Counted from the first letter of the stretch, positions 1 through 8,247 are shown. The stretch is 33,721 nucleotides of DNA from an uncultured Eisenbergiella sp. (GCA_947626725.1 CANQTI010000003.1:1-33721), one strand, 5' to 3'. The notes: generated by a model from the sequence alone, not told the origin. Numbers and translations: made by a program.

Positions 1-28
1 TCCATTCCAGTTTTGCAATATCAAACAT
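1..28 (-). CDS. 5' end of a minus-strand CDS running off the left edge (MFDIAKLEW...)
   Basis: CAT at 26-28 gives ATG on the minus strand, preceded by AAGGAGG with 6-nt spacing; open to the window edge; a good promoter lies upstream (58-86). Confidence 0.6.
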
Positions 29-57
29 GATCTGCCTCCTTTTTCACGAATATCTCC

Positions 58-86
58 ATTATCCGACTTTTCCGGGCAAATTGCAA
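58..86 (-). promoter_or_regulatory. Sigma-A-like promoter TTGCAA-N17-GATAAT for the left-edge minus-strand gene
   Basis: Reverse complement reads TTGCAA tttgcccggaaaagtcg GATAAT, about 30 nt upstream of the ATG at 28. Confidence 0.55.
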
Positions 87-95
87 TCCGTATGC

Positions 96-261
96 GGCAT
101 TTTCAGGAAACGGGCCGCGGCATTTTCAGGAAACGGGGCCTCTCCTGCGGGCAGTTTGGAGATTTCGCCCGAAGGACTTCCGGACGGCTTTGCAGCAAAA
201 GAGCCGACAGCCCAGGCACATTTTTCGGGAAACGGCCCGGCATATTTTTCGGGGAAACGCC
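96..261. repeat. Four imperfect direct repeats, approximately GGCAyaTTTTyrGGrAAACGgsCC
   Basis: ggcattttcaggaaacgggcc (96-116), ggcattttcaggaaacggggcc (119-140), ggcacatttttcgggaaacggcc (215-237), ggcatatttttcggggaaacgcc (239-261). Confidence 0.75.
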
Positions 262-275
262 TCCGGCACATCTGC

Positions 276-303
276 TTGTGTTTTCCGAAAAAGCAGGTAT
301 AAT
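276..303 (+). promoter_or_regulatory. Candidate sigma-A promoter TTGTGT-N16-TATAAT for the glycosyltransferase gene
   Basis: Perfect TATAAT at 298-303; partial -35 TTGTGT at 276-281. Confidence 0.5.
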
Positions 304-380
304 AGAATTATTGGGGCAAAATGTCTTTCCTCTCGAAAAAAGAAAACCTAGAAGAACATCGGAAAAGGAGCTCATGGGAG

Positions 381-1739
381 ATGCCATTGGTAAGCATTAT
401 CGTTCCTGTCTATAATGCGGAAAAGACGCTCGAAAGGTGCATAAACAGCATTTTGAATCAGGAATACAGGGATTTTGAACTGATCCTGCTGGACGACGGC
501 AGCACCGACACATCCGGGATGATCTGCGACGCCTGCGCCGAAAGGGATGACCGCATCCGGGTGCTGCACAAGGAGAACACCGGCGTTTCCGACACCCGGA
601 ACCGCGGGATCGCCATGGCGAAGGGAGCATATCTGCAGTTCGCGGACGCGGACGACTGGATCACACCGGAAGCGACGAGGTTTTTTGTCCAGGCCGCCGC
701 GGACAACGGCTGCGATCTGGTCATCGCCGATTTTTACCGGGTGATCGGGGAACGGGTCTCCCAGAAGGGCAGCATTGAGGAAGAAGGGATCCTGCAGCGT
801 GCGGACTTCGCCGTGAAAATGATGCAGAAACCGGCGGATTTTTATTACGGCGTCCTGTGGAACAAGCTCTATAAGCGTTCCATCATCAAAAAACACCGGC
901 TCCGCATGGACAACGCTGTCAGCTGGTGCGAGGATTTCATGTTCAATCTGGAATATGTCCGGCACGCCCGGACGATCTATGCCATGAAGGTTCCCGTCTA
1001 CTATTATGTAAAGACCAAGGGTTCTCTGGTGTCCCAGGGGCTGAACATGAAAAAGACAATCCAGATGAAACGCACCGTTTTCGCCTGCTACAACGACTTT
1101 TACAAGGACGTTTTTGACGATACGGACTACGAAAAGCGAAAGGGACAGGTCTATCGGTTCCTGTTCGACGCCGCCAGCGACGGGAGCGTTTCTCCCCTGA
1201 ACATCCCGGGGACCTACCGTCTGGGGAATGAACGGACCCGGGTGAGCGAAGGCGTCCAGGAGGGAGAAGGCGTTTTCTTTGACAGCTACCGGGAACGGAA
1301 GCTGCTGGAACGGATGCTCGACATCGTAGCCCTGCGCAACGACTTGAAGACCATCGACGTGAAACTTCTGTATTTCCTGAGCCAGCCCCACGAGAACTGC
1401 ACCTATAAGGAAGTGGCGGAGATCCTGAACACCTCCAAAAGGGGCCTCTCCTCCTCGATCCAGCGACTGCTCGCAAAGGAAATGATCTCCGTATCGGAAA
1501 AAGAACATCCCAAGGCCAAGAACGGCACAAAGGAAAAGCCGAAGGAAGACAAAGCGAAAACGAATGAAAAGGAATACGCGGTGACGCAGGAAGCGGAAAA
1601 CGTGATGTCCGAGCTGCTCTTCGTGCTGTGCGACCTGGAGCAGATCCAATATGAAAACTTTACGCCGGAGGAAAGAACCCTGTATGAAAAATTGAATGAG
1701 AAAAGAAGGCACAATATACAGAAAGCGCTCAAAGACTAA
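381..1739 (+). CDS. Family 2 glycosyltransferase with C-terminal MarR-like winged-helix extension (ORF opens at 321; preferred start 381)
   Basis: MPLVSIIVPVYNAEKTLERCINSILNQEYRDFELILLDDGSTDTS is a GT2 N-terminus; AAGGAG about 10 nt before ATG 381. C-terminus DVKLLYFLSQPHENCTYKEVAEILNTSKRGLSSSIQRLLAKEMISVSE...TPEERTLYEKLNEK resembles a MarR HTH plus C-terminal helix. Confidence 0.85.
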   Translation: MPLVSIIVPVYNAEKTLERCINSILNQEYRDFELILLDDGSTDTSGMICDACAERDDRIRVLHKENTGVSDTRNRGIAMAKGAYLQFADADDWITPEATRFFVQAAADNGCDLVIADFYRVIGERVSQKGSIEEEGILQRADFAVKMMQKPADFYYGVLWNKLYKRSIIKKHRLRMDNAVSWCEDFMFNLEYVRHARTIYAMKVPVYYYVKTKGSLVSQGLNMKKTIQMKRTVFACYNDFYKDVFDDTDYEKRKGQVYRFLFDAASDGSVSPLNIPGTYRLGNERTRVSEGVQEGEGVFFDSYRERKLLERMLDIVALRNDLKTIDVKLLYFLSQPHENCTYKEVAEILNTSKRGLSSSIQRLLAKEMISVSEKEHPKAKNGTKEKPKEDKAKTNEKEYAVTQEAENVMSELLFVLCDLEQIQYENFTPEERTLYEKLNEKRRHNIQKALKD

Positions 1740-1762
1740 TGACCGCACAGACCGACCGGACC

Positions 1763-1790
1763 GAAGCGAAAAAGCAGCGCTTCTTTATCT
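1763..1790 (+). terminator. Weak terminator-like hairpin after the glycosyltransferase gene
   Basis: GAAGCG (1763-1768) / CGCTTC (1778-1783) followed by TTTATCTT. Confidence 0.3.
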
Positions 1791-1857
1791 TCCGTCTATA
1801 CCGCGAATATTCGATCGTCCCTTCGTATCTCATGCCGCCGGCAAATCCACAATTTTG

Positions 1858-1886
1858 TTGAACCCTATCCCAACTCATGATATAAT
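1858..1886 (+). promoter_or_regulatory. Sigma-A promoter TTGAAC-N17-TATAAT
   Basis: TTGAAC at 1858-1863, TATAAT at 1881-1886, 17-nt spacer, immediately before the triplicate array. Confidence 0.7.
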
Positions 1887-1889
1887 GAA

Positions 1890-2096
1890 GGTACGGACGA
1901 AGTTATACTTCGTCCGTACCGCTACTTTCCAATACGCATCGCGGATTGGAAAGGTTCCTTGTTTGGACGAAGTATAACTTCGTCCGTACCGCTACTTTCC
2001 AATACGCATCGCGGATTGGAAAGGTTCCTTGTTTGGACGAAGTATACTTCGTCCGTACCGCTACTTTCCAATGCGCATCGCGGATTGGAAAGGTTC
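1890..2096. repeat. Tandem array: three copies of a ~70-nt unit, each with two hairpin-forming palindromes
   Basis: GGACGAAGT(ata)ACTTCGTCC at 1895, 1965 and 2035 (period 70); CTTTCCAATACGCATCGCGGATTGGAAAG at 1925, 1995 and 2064. Copies nearly identical. Confidence 0.95.
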
Positions 2097-2124
2097 TGTG
2101 ATCGCCAAAAGGAGGGAATGGACT

Positions 2125-2502
2125 ATGAATATCAATGAATCCGCTGAAAATTACCTGGAAACCATTCTGATCCTGAGTAAAAGTCATCCGGTCGTCCGTT
2201 CAGTGGACATTGCAGAAGAACTCGGCTTCAAGAAATCCAGCGTCAGCGTTGCCATGAAAAATCTTCGGGAAAAGAACCACATCCGGGTTACCCGGGAAGG
2301 CTTTATCTATTTGACAGAATCCGGAAAACAAATTGCGGATACGATCTATGAGCGGCATGAATTCCTGACGAACTGGCTCATCCGCCTGGGTGTCGATCCC
2401 GGCATTGCGGAGCGGGATGCCTGCAGGATCGAACACGTCATCAGCCCTGAAAGCTTCGATGCCGTCAAAAAACACGTAAAAGAGGGCGAAGGGAATTCCT
2501 GA
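2125..2502 (+). CDS. DtxR/MntR-type metal-dependent transcriptional regulator (short form, 125 aa)
   Basis: MNINESAENYLETILILSKSHPVVRSVDIAEELGFKKSSVSVAMKNLREKNHIRVTREGFIYLTESGKQIA is a DtxR/MntR N-terminal domain; AGGAGG upstream of ATG 2125. The longer ORF start at 2029 lies inside the repeat array. Confidence 0.85.
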   Translation: MNINESAENYLETILILSKSHPVVRSVDIAEELGFKKSSVSVAMKNLREKNHIRVTREGFIYLTESGKQIADTIYERHEFLTNWLIRLGVDPGIAERDACRIEHVISPESFDAVKKHVKEGEGNS

Positions 2503-2520
2503 TGGTTCCCTTCGCCCCTT
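2484..2520. terminator. Bidirectional terminator-like hairpin between convergent genes
   Basis: GGGCGAAGGGAA (2484-2495) / TTCCCTTCGCCC (2506-2517), perfect 12-bp arms, between the regulator (+) and carD-like gene (-). Confidence 0.7.
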
Positions 2521-2552
2521 CTATACCTGAACAATGTTCCTTCTGTTCCCGC

Positions 2553-3083
2553 TCAGACTGTCCTGATCGTTTCATCCAGTCTGGCGATCTGATCCTCTAC
2601 CTGCGCCGCGGCCTCGTTCATCGGGATCTGGAAGGCCAGCGCAATCTCCGTATAGAGATTATCCTCCGCCATCCGCAGATACTTGGAATCCATAGCGGTC
2701 AGCTTCCGCCCCTGCGCCATCCTTTCCTTCCTGCGAAAATGCAGCAAACGGATCATGGCGAGCATTTTCTCCGCATCGCTGTGATTGATCGCTTCCCGAT
2801 AATGCGCTTCTCTGGCACGGTCATCCGGGATCCATTCCTCTTTCAGAAATTCCAATCGCCCCAAAAGTACTTCCGCTTCTCCGGCGGAAAGGACGGGACG
2901 CATCACGCTTTTACTGGCCTCATGATCCACCGGCGTAAAAATCTTGCTGCCGGCATCATGCAGAAGCTGCATTTCATAGTACAATCTGTCCTTCGGAATT
3001 CCTGCCATTTTCAGCGTAGTTACATCCTTGATCACACAGACACCTTTACAGCCGTAAGTTACTAAGTCTCCTTTCTGAAACAT
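2553..3083 (-). CDS. CarD/CdnL-like transcriptional regulator
   Basis: N-terminal MFQKGDLVTYGCKGVCVIKDV...YYEMQLLHDAGSKIFTPVDH plus helical C-terminus, as in CarD_TRCF_RID family proteins. Confidence 0.8.
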   Translation of the reverse strand: MFQKGDLVTYGCKGVCVIKDVTTLKMAGIPKDRLYYEMQLLHDAGSKIFTPVDHEASKSVMRPVLSAGEAEVLLGRLEFLKEEWIPDDRAREAHYREAINHSDAEKMLAMIRLLHFRRKERMAQGRKLTAMDSKYLRMAEDNLYTEIALAFQIPMNEAAAQVEDQIARLDETIRTV

Positions 3084-3281
3084 AACTACCTCGTCTTTCT
3101 TCGGATAAACATGGCAGCCATACGGATGACTGCCAGCTACATTTTTATTATAACCGAAAAGCGAGGTTTTTTCTAATGAAAATTTCCGATTCAGAACAAC
3201 TTTGTTACTTTTTGCTCATAATATAGTGATAACATATTGTGTGAATTTGCACTTTTGTCAGACAACTGTGCCTTTTATTTC

Positions 3282-3677
3282 TCAATCATGCACGATTTCG
3301 TCCCTCTTCCTGCTCCTGTAATCGTCCAGTGCCGCCTTTATCGCTTCTTCCGCCAACACGGAACAGTGAATTTTCACCGGCGGCAGACCGTCCAGCGCTT
3401 CCACCACAGCCTGGTTGGTCAGTTGTTCCGCTTCCTCAATGGGCTTTCCCTTGATCATCTCCGTGGCCATGGAGCTGGTCGCGATAGCGGCCCCGCAGCC
3501 AAACGTATTAAATTTTGCATCCGTAATGATCCCGTCATCGATCTTCAGGTACATTTTCATAATGTCGCCGCAGACTGCATTGCCCACTTCTCCAACCCCG
3601 TCAGCATCCTCCAGAGTGCCCACATTGCGGGGATTCGCGAAATGATCTCTCACTTTTTCACTGTATGTCATCGCCAT
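3282..3677 (-). CDS. iscU: Fe-S cluster assembly scaffold IscU/NifU-like
   Basis: YSEKVRDHFANPRNVGTLEDADGVGEVGNAVCGDIMKMYLKI...FGCGAAIATSSMATEMIKG...IHCSVLAEEAIKAA; conserved Cys residues; GGAGG before ATG. Confidence 0.92.
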   Translation of the reverse strand: MAMTYSEKVRDHFANPRNVGTLEDADGVGEVGNAVCGDIMKMYLKIDDGIITDAKFNTFGCGAAIATSSMATEMIKGKPIEEAEQLTNQAVVEALDGLPPVKIHCSVLAEEAIKAALDDYRSRKRDEIVHD

Positions 3678-3711
3678 AGTTTTCTCCTCCTTCTATTTTT
3701 CCTGCATTCTC

Positions 3712-4920
3712 CTAAAACGGCTTTTCCCGCTCCCGTTCTTCACGGTCTTCCTTTTCTTTCCAGACGGGGGACATGGATCGAAGCCGGGCAACCACTTCCG
3801 GCAGCTTTTCCAGTACGAGGTCCGCATCCGCCTCGCTGTTGGTTTCATCAAAACTGAGCCGCAGCGAACCGTGAGCTATCTCTGCGGGAAGCCCCAACGC
3901 CAGCAGCACATGGCTGGGCTCCAGAGATCCAGAGGTACAGGCGGATCCGGAGGACGCGCAGATCCCGTCCAGATCCAGATATAAGAGCAGCGATTCCCCT
4001 TCAATTCCTTCGAAACAGAAATTCAGGTTTCCCGCCACCCGCCTTTCCTCATCGCCGTTCAGCCGCGTGCACGGGATCTTCCGAACGGCTTCCAGAAGCT
4101 TTCGCTGCATGGCCCGTGTCCGGGCATTTTTCTCCTCTCGGTTCTCCAGACTCTCCTCCAGCGCGGTTGCCATTCCCGCGATAGCGGGAACATTTTCCGT
4201 CCCGGCACGTTTGCCTCTCTCTTGTCCGCCGCCGAAGATCAAATTTCCAAGCGCGACGCCTTTTCGAACATACAAGGCGCCCACGCCCTTGGGGCCGTGA
4301 AATTTATGGGCAGAAATCGATAACATATCGATGTTCTGCTCTTTCACGTCGATGAGCAGATGGCCGGCAGCCTGCACCGCATCCGTATGAAACAGCACCC
4401 CGCTTTCCCGGCAGATCCGTCCCAGTTCTTCCACAGGCTGAATCGTGCCGACCTCATTATTCACATACATGACGGTCACCAGCGCGGTGTCCTCCCGGAT
4501 GGCCGCTTTCAGCTCTTCCGGCCGCACCAGCCCGTTCTCATGAACCGGAAGCAGGGTTACCTCGAAACCTTCCTTCTTCAGCGCCTCCAGCGTATGCAGC
4601 ACTGCATGGTGTTCAAAAGCGGATGAAATCAAATGTTTCTTTCCTTTTTTTGCACCGAGGGCTGCGCCCTGACGGATGGCCCAGTTATCCGCCTCGCTGC
4701 CGCCAGAGGTAAAATAAATCTCTGATGGCTCCGCATGAAAGCAGGCCGCGATCCGTGCCCGCGCCTGCTCCACAACCGCCTCCGCGTCCCGTCCCGCTTC
4801 ATGCAGGCTGGAAGGATTTCCAAAGGCTTCCGTAAAGCAGGGCATCATCGCCCCCAGCGCCCGCTCGCTGATCTTTGTCGTCGCAGCCTGATCCATATAT
4901 ACATATTTTCCCATGCCCAT
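3712..4920 (-). CDS. iscS: Cysteine desulfurase (IscS/NifS family)
   Basis: [18 protein letters not shown]...[11 protein letters not shown]...[11 protein letters not shown]...[10 protein letters not shown]...[21 protein letters not shown]...[17 protein letters not shown]. Confidence 0.93.
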   Translation of the reverse strand: MGMGKYVYMDQAATTKISERALGAMMPCFTEAFGNPSSLHEAGRDAEAVVEQARARIAACFHAEPSEIYFTSGGSEADNWAIRQGAALGAKKGKKHLISSAFEHHAVLHTLEALKKEGFEVTLLPVHENGLVRPEELKAAIREDTALVTVMYVNNEVGTIQPVEELGRICRESGVLFHTDAVQAAGHLLIDVKEQNIDMLSISAHKFHGPKGVGALYVRKGVALGNLIFGGGQERGKRAGTENVPAIAGMATALEESLENREEKNARTRAMQRKLLEAVRKIPCTRLNGDEERRVAGNLNFCFEGIEGESLLLYLDLDGICASSGSACTSGSLEPSHVLLALGLPAEIAHGSLRLSFDETNSEADADLVLEKLPEVVARLRSMSPVWKEKEDREEREREKPF

Positions 4921-4958
4921 TTTCCATTCTCCATTTTCTCTTTTCTTACTTCGCGATG

Positions 4959-4987
4959 ATTATATCACAATTAACATACTAAGTAAA
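4959..4987 (-). promoter_or_regulatory. Sigma-A promoter TTTACT-N17-TATAAT for iscS-iscU
   Basis: Reverse complement of attata 4959-4964 and agtaaa 4982-4987; AT-rich intergenic region upstream of iscS. Confidence 0.55.
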
Positions 4988-5051
4988 TAGGTTTATTTGA
5001 ATTTCATTCCACGACATTCACCGCGACAGAAAAGGGTGCTATGGGCGCTGT

Positions 5052-6359
5052 TCATTGGGCGAGCATGTTTTCGATAAAGATTCCGTATCCTCTGGTGGGA
5101 TCATTGACCAGCACATGCGTCACGGCGCCGATGATTTTCCCCTCCTGCAAAATAGGGGAGCCGCTCATTCCCTGCACAATTCCCCCCGTTTTCTCCAGCA
5201 AATCAGGATCTGTCACCGTAAGTTCCAGTCCCCGATTGACATTGTCATGGTCCAGATGCACCGCACGGATCACCACATCATAAAGCTGCGGCCTCTGATC
5301 CTGGCCGACACAGCAGAGAATCTGGGCCGGTCCTGTCCGCACATCCTGTTTCAATCCGATGGGCAGCGCCTGACCGATCAGATGCCGGAGTGAATCGTCG
5401 TTCAGTATGCCAAAAATGCCGCCCACAGAATTCACCTCGATCGTTCCGATCTTATTCTCCGGATTGTAATCGATAATTCCTGTCAATTCCCCGGGACTGC
5501 CATCCTCTCCCTTCTTCACCGCAATGATCTCCGTCCGGTACAGGCTTCCCCCTTTCACATTCATCAGCATTGTGGTGTCGGTATCATTGATGCCGTGGCC
5601 CAGCGCGCCGAAGGTATTGTTCTCTTCCAGGTACGTCATGGTTCCTACTCCCTGGGCATTATCCCTGATCCAGATTCCCAGTTTATATTCTCCTTCCGCG
5701 TTCTGCTCCGGTTTTATCCGGACATCAAAAATCTCTTCCCCCCTGCGGATCGTGAGCACCATTTCATTCCCATAAGTATTCGCCACCCGTTTCATAAACT
5801 GCGCCTTCGTTCCGACCTCTTCCCCATCCGCCTTCAGGATATAATCTCCCGCCTCCAGAAGATGTTTTGCCGGTTCCTTTCTCGTATGATCGGCGCCTTC
5901 AAACTCCCCCTGCGCTATGACGAGAAGGCCGTCTGTTTTCACATAGATTCCGACCGGAATTCCCGCCGGAATCAGCTTTTCATCCGGGATGACCTGCACC
6001 TCAACCGTCTTAAAGGGCAAAACGCCAAACAGCCTGGCATCCATGGTATAGGAACGGGTCTGATTCGCCAAAATAGTCACTGGGCGGCTGAGATCGATGG
6101 AAAGGAGGCCGGCATTTTCACTGGTCAGATCCATACCGATGGCCGGTATCACCCCCTGCGCATTTTCTGTTCCCGGCCGAACATCTCCGCGTACCGGCAC
6201 ATTCAAAGAAAGCCTCTGTTCCACGCCGACCTTGAGCCGAATGGAAGCAGGGACCTTTTTCCATGTATGAACCAGCCAACACGCAGGCAGTCCCGCGAAC
6301 AGAAGGATCATCCATAGAGCAAACAGCGCTTTTTTGATTATTCCTATTCTTTTTCCCAT
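5052..6359 (-). CDS. spoIVB: SpoIVB serine peptidase (S55), PDZ-containing (ORF opens at 6425; preferred start 6359)
   Basis: GIPVGIYVKTDGLLVIAQGEF...GDYILKADGEEVGTKAQF...GALGHGINDTDT...GIVQGMSGSPILQEGKIIGAVTHVLVNDPTRGYGIFIENML; AAAGGAG 7 nt before ATG 6359. Confidence 0.93.
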   Translation of the reverse strand: MGKRIGIIKKALFALWMILLFAGLPACWLVHTWKKVPASIRLKVGVEQRLSLNVPVRGDVRPGTENAQGVIPAIGMDLTSENAGLLSIDLSRPVTILANQTRSYTMDARLFGVLPFKTVEVQVIPDEKLIPAGIPVGIYVKTDGLLVIAQGEFEGADHTRKEPAKHLLEAGDYILKADGEEVGTKAQFMKRVANTYGNEMVLTIRRGEEIFDVRIKPEQNAEGEYKLGIWIRDNAQGVGTMTYLEENNTFGALGHGINDTDTTMLMNVKGGSLYRTEIIAVKKGEDGSPGELTGIIDYNPENKIGTIEVNSVGGIFGILNDDSLRHLIGQALPIGLKQDVRTGPAQILCCVGQDQRPQLYDVVIRAVHLDHDNVNRGLELTVTDPDLLEKTGGIVQGMSGSPILQEGKIIGAVTHVLVNDPTRGYGIFIENMLAQ

Positions 6360-6429
6360 TTTTCCGCTCCTTTCTTCTGCAATTTTCACTTCTTTCATAC
6401 GGCGGAAAAAGGGATTTTCTGTCATATGA

Positions 6430-6462
6430 AAAGAGGACGTCTGCCCTGGCAGCGTCCTCTTT
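6430..6462 (-). terminator. Hairpin between recN and spoIVB
   Basis: aaagaggacg (6430-6439) / cgtcctcttt (6453-6462), 10-bp arms ending in T-run on the minus strand. Confidence 0.6.
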
Positions 6463-6475
6463 AGTATGTTCCCTT

Positions 6476-8149
6476 CTATTTATTTTTCTCTGCCAATTCC
6501 TTCATCTCTTTGGCGTTCTGGAGCACGCTTTCCGTTATCTGCGCGGCTCCGGACAGCCTTGCCAGTTCCTGTAAGCTCTCACCCTCCGACAATTTCCTGA
6601 TCGAAGTCGCCGTTCTTTCCTCCACCGCATTTTTTTCGATATAAAAATGCGTGTCCGCGGCAGCAGCGATCTGCGGAAGATGGGTAATGCAGATGATCTG
6701 ATGGCTTCCGGCCAAAAGCCCCAGCTTCTCCGAAACCTTCCATGCGGTCTTTCCGCTGATCCCGGCATCGATCTCATCAAAAATGAACGTTTTCCCGCTC
6801 TCCTGTTTCGCCGTAACGGTTTTCAGCGCCAGCATGATGCGGGACAGTTCTCCTCCGCTGGCTATGGAAGAAAGCGGTTTTACGGGTTCTCCGGGATTGG
6901 TCGAGATCAGAAACACCGCATCATCCATTCCGTCCGCCGTACAGATTTCTTTCGGCGTCAGGGCCGCTTCAAAATCCACATGCAAAAAATTCAAATCCGA
7001 AAGCGCAGCGCACAATTCCTCGGACAGGCGCTTTGCGGCGGCCCTGCGCAGCTGGCTCAGTCTGGCCGCAGCCGACCGCATTTCGGTTTCCGCCTTCTTT
7101 AAACTGGCGCGCTTTTTCTCAAGCCATGCATCCTGATTTTCCAGACGTTCCGCCTCTTCCTCCCGTTCTTTCCCATAAGAAAGAATTTCCGCAATCGTCT
7201 TCCCGTATTTATCCTTCAATCGGTTAATACAGTTTAACCGTTCCTCCGTCATTTCAAACGCGGCGCCGTCAAATTCTATTTCTGCCAAATACTCGGAAAC
7301 GCTTCGGTTGAAGTCGTTGAGCAGCGCATCCGCATCGCTCAGCAGGCTGTAAAGATCTTCCAATTTTTCATCGAAAGAAAGAACTCCTGCCAGTTCCCGC
7401 AGCGCCCTTCCGGTGGCCTCTCCTGCCCCCGCCCCGCTGTCATAACCGGTCAGGGCATGAACCGCGTTCACACATTCCGCGATTCGCCTGCCGTTTGCCA
7501 TTCTGCGATAGTCTTTTTCCAGCCTTTCGTCTTCGTGCTCCGTCAGCCCCGCACTGGCGATTTCTTCCGCCTCAAAGCGGGCGAGGGAGAGTTCTCTGCG
7601 GCGCGCTGTCTCGTCCAGCGCATTCTCCTCGATTTCACGGGCCAGCGTGCTGTAAACCCCATGGGCGCTCCTGACCTTTCTCTTCGCTTCCGCCAGTTCC
7701 GGGCCGCCATAGTCGTCCAAAATCTCCAGATGCCGTCTGGTCTGCAGAAGGATCTGGCTGTCATGCTGACCGTGAATATCAATCAATAGACCGGCCAGTT
7801 CCCTGAGAACCCGGGCGTTCACCGTTTCCCCGTTGACCCGCGACTGGCTCCGCGCCGGCATAATCCGCCGCTGCAGCACAACCGTATTGTTCTCCATGGG
7901 AATCTCCAGCGCCTCAATGGCCGCCCTTTCTTCTTCCGTAACCGAAAAGGTCAGTTCCACCAGCGCATGGTCCGCGCCGGTTCGGATCATATCCCGATCC
8001 GCCTTTGACCCCAGCGCCAGGGCCACTGAACCCAGAACGACGGATTTTCCGGCGCCGGTTTCCCCCGTCAGAACATTGAGTCCCGGCCCGAAGAAAACCT
8101 CTATTTCCCGGATCAGCGCCAGGTTTTTTACATACAAACTTTCTAACAC
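6476..8149 (-). CDS. recN: DNA repair protein RecN (GTG start)
   Basis: MLESLYVKNLALIREIEVFFGPGLNVLTGETGAGKSVVLGSVALALG...ASGGELSRIMLALKTV...IFDEIDAGISGKTAWKVSEKL. Confidence 0.95.
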   Translation of the reverse strand: MLESLYVKNLALIREIEVFFGPGLNVLTGETGAGKSVVLGSVALALGSKADRDMIRTGADHALVELTFSVTEEERAAIEALEIPMENNTVVLQRRIMPARSQSRVNGETVNARVLRELAGLLIDIHGQHDSQILLQTRRHLEILDDYGGPELAEAKRKVRSAHGVYSTLAREIEENALDETARRRELSLARFEAEEIASAGLTEHEDERLEKDYRRMANGRRIAECVNAVHALTGYDSGAGAGEATGRALRELAGVLSFDEKLEDLYSLLSDADALLNDFNRSVSEYLAEIEFDGAAFEMTEERLNCINRLKDKYGKTIAEILSYGKEREEEAERLENQDAWLEKKRASLKKAETEMRSAAARLSQLRRAAAKRLSEELCAALSDLNFLHVDFEAALTPKEICTADGMDDAVFLISTNPGEPVKPLSSIASGGELSRIMLALKTVTAKQESGKTFIFDEIDAGISGKTAWKVSEKLGLLAGSHQIICITHLPQIAAAADTHFYIEKNAVEERTATSIRKLSEGESLQELARLSGAAQITESVLQNAKEMKELAEKNK

Positions 8150-8224
8150 TTATTTCTCCTCTTTCTCCCGACGTCCAGACGGCATTGTCCATCGAAAAAC
8201 CATTCCGTATGGGACAGCCCTCTC

Positions 8225-8247
8225 AAAAAAGAGGCCCTCAAAGCCTC
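8225..8247 (-). terminator. Rho-independent terminator after argR
   Basis: Minus strand GAGGCtttgaggGCCTCTTTTTT (gaggc 8231-8235 / gcctc 8243-8247). Confidence 0.65.

Noticed and set aside
96-261. Possible CRISPR array
   Set aside because: Repeats are imperfect, unevenly spaced (23, 96, 24 nt offsets) and have no proper unique spacers.
372-1748. 458-aa minus-strand ORF antisense to the glycosyltransferase
   Set aside because: Glycosyltransferase motifs and SD clearly support the plus strand; antisense translation has no recognisable family.
1895-2054. loxP-like sequences (ACGAAGTTAT / ATAACTTCGT) in array A
   Set aside because: Ten bases match loxP arms, but the 13-8-13 arm-spacer-arm layout is absent; the arms meet at a 2-3 nt centre. 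Coincidental resemblance.
1903-2187. 94-aa minus-strand ORF with repeated peptide FPIRDAYWKVAVRTK
   Set aside because: It is just translation of array A; repeat length 70 is not a multiple of 3, so the peptide repeat is not maintained in frame.
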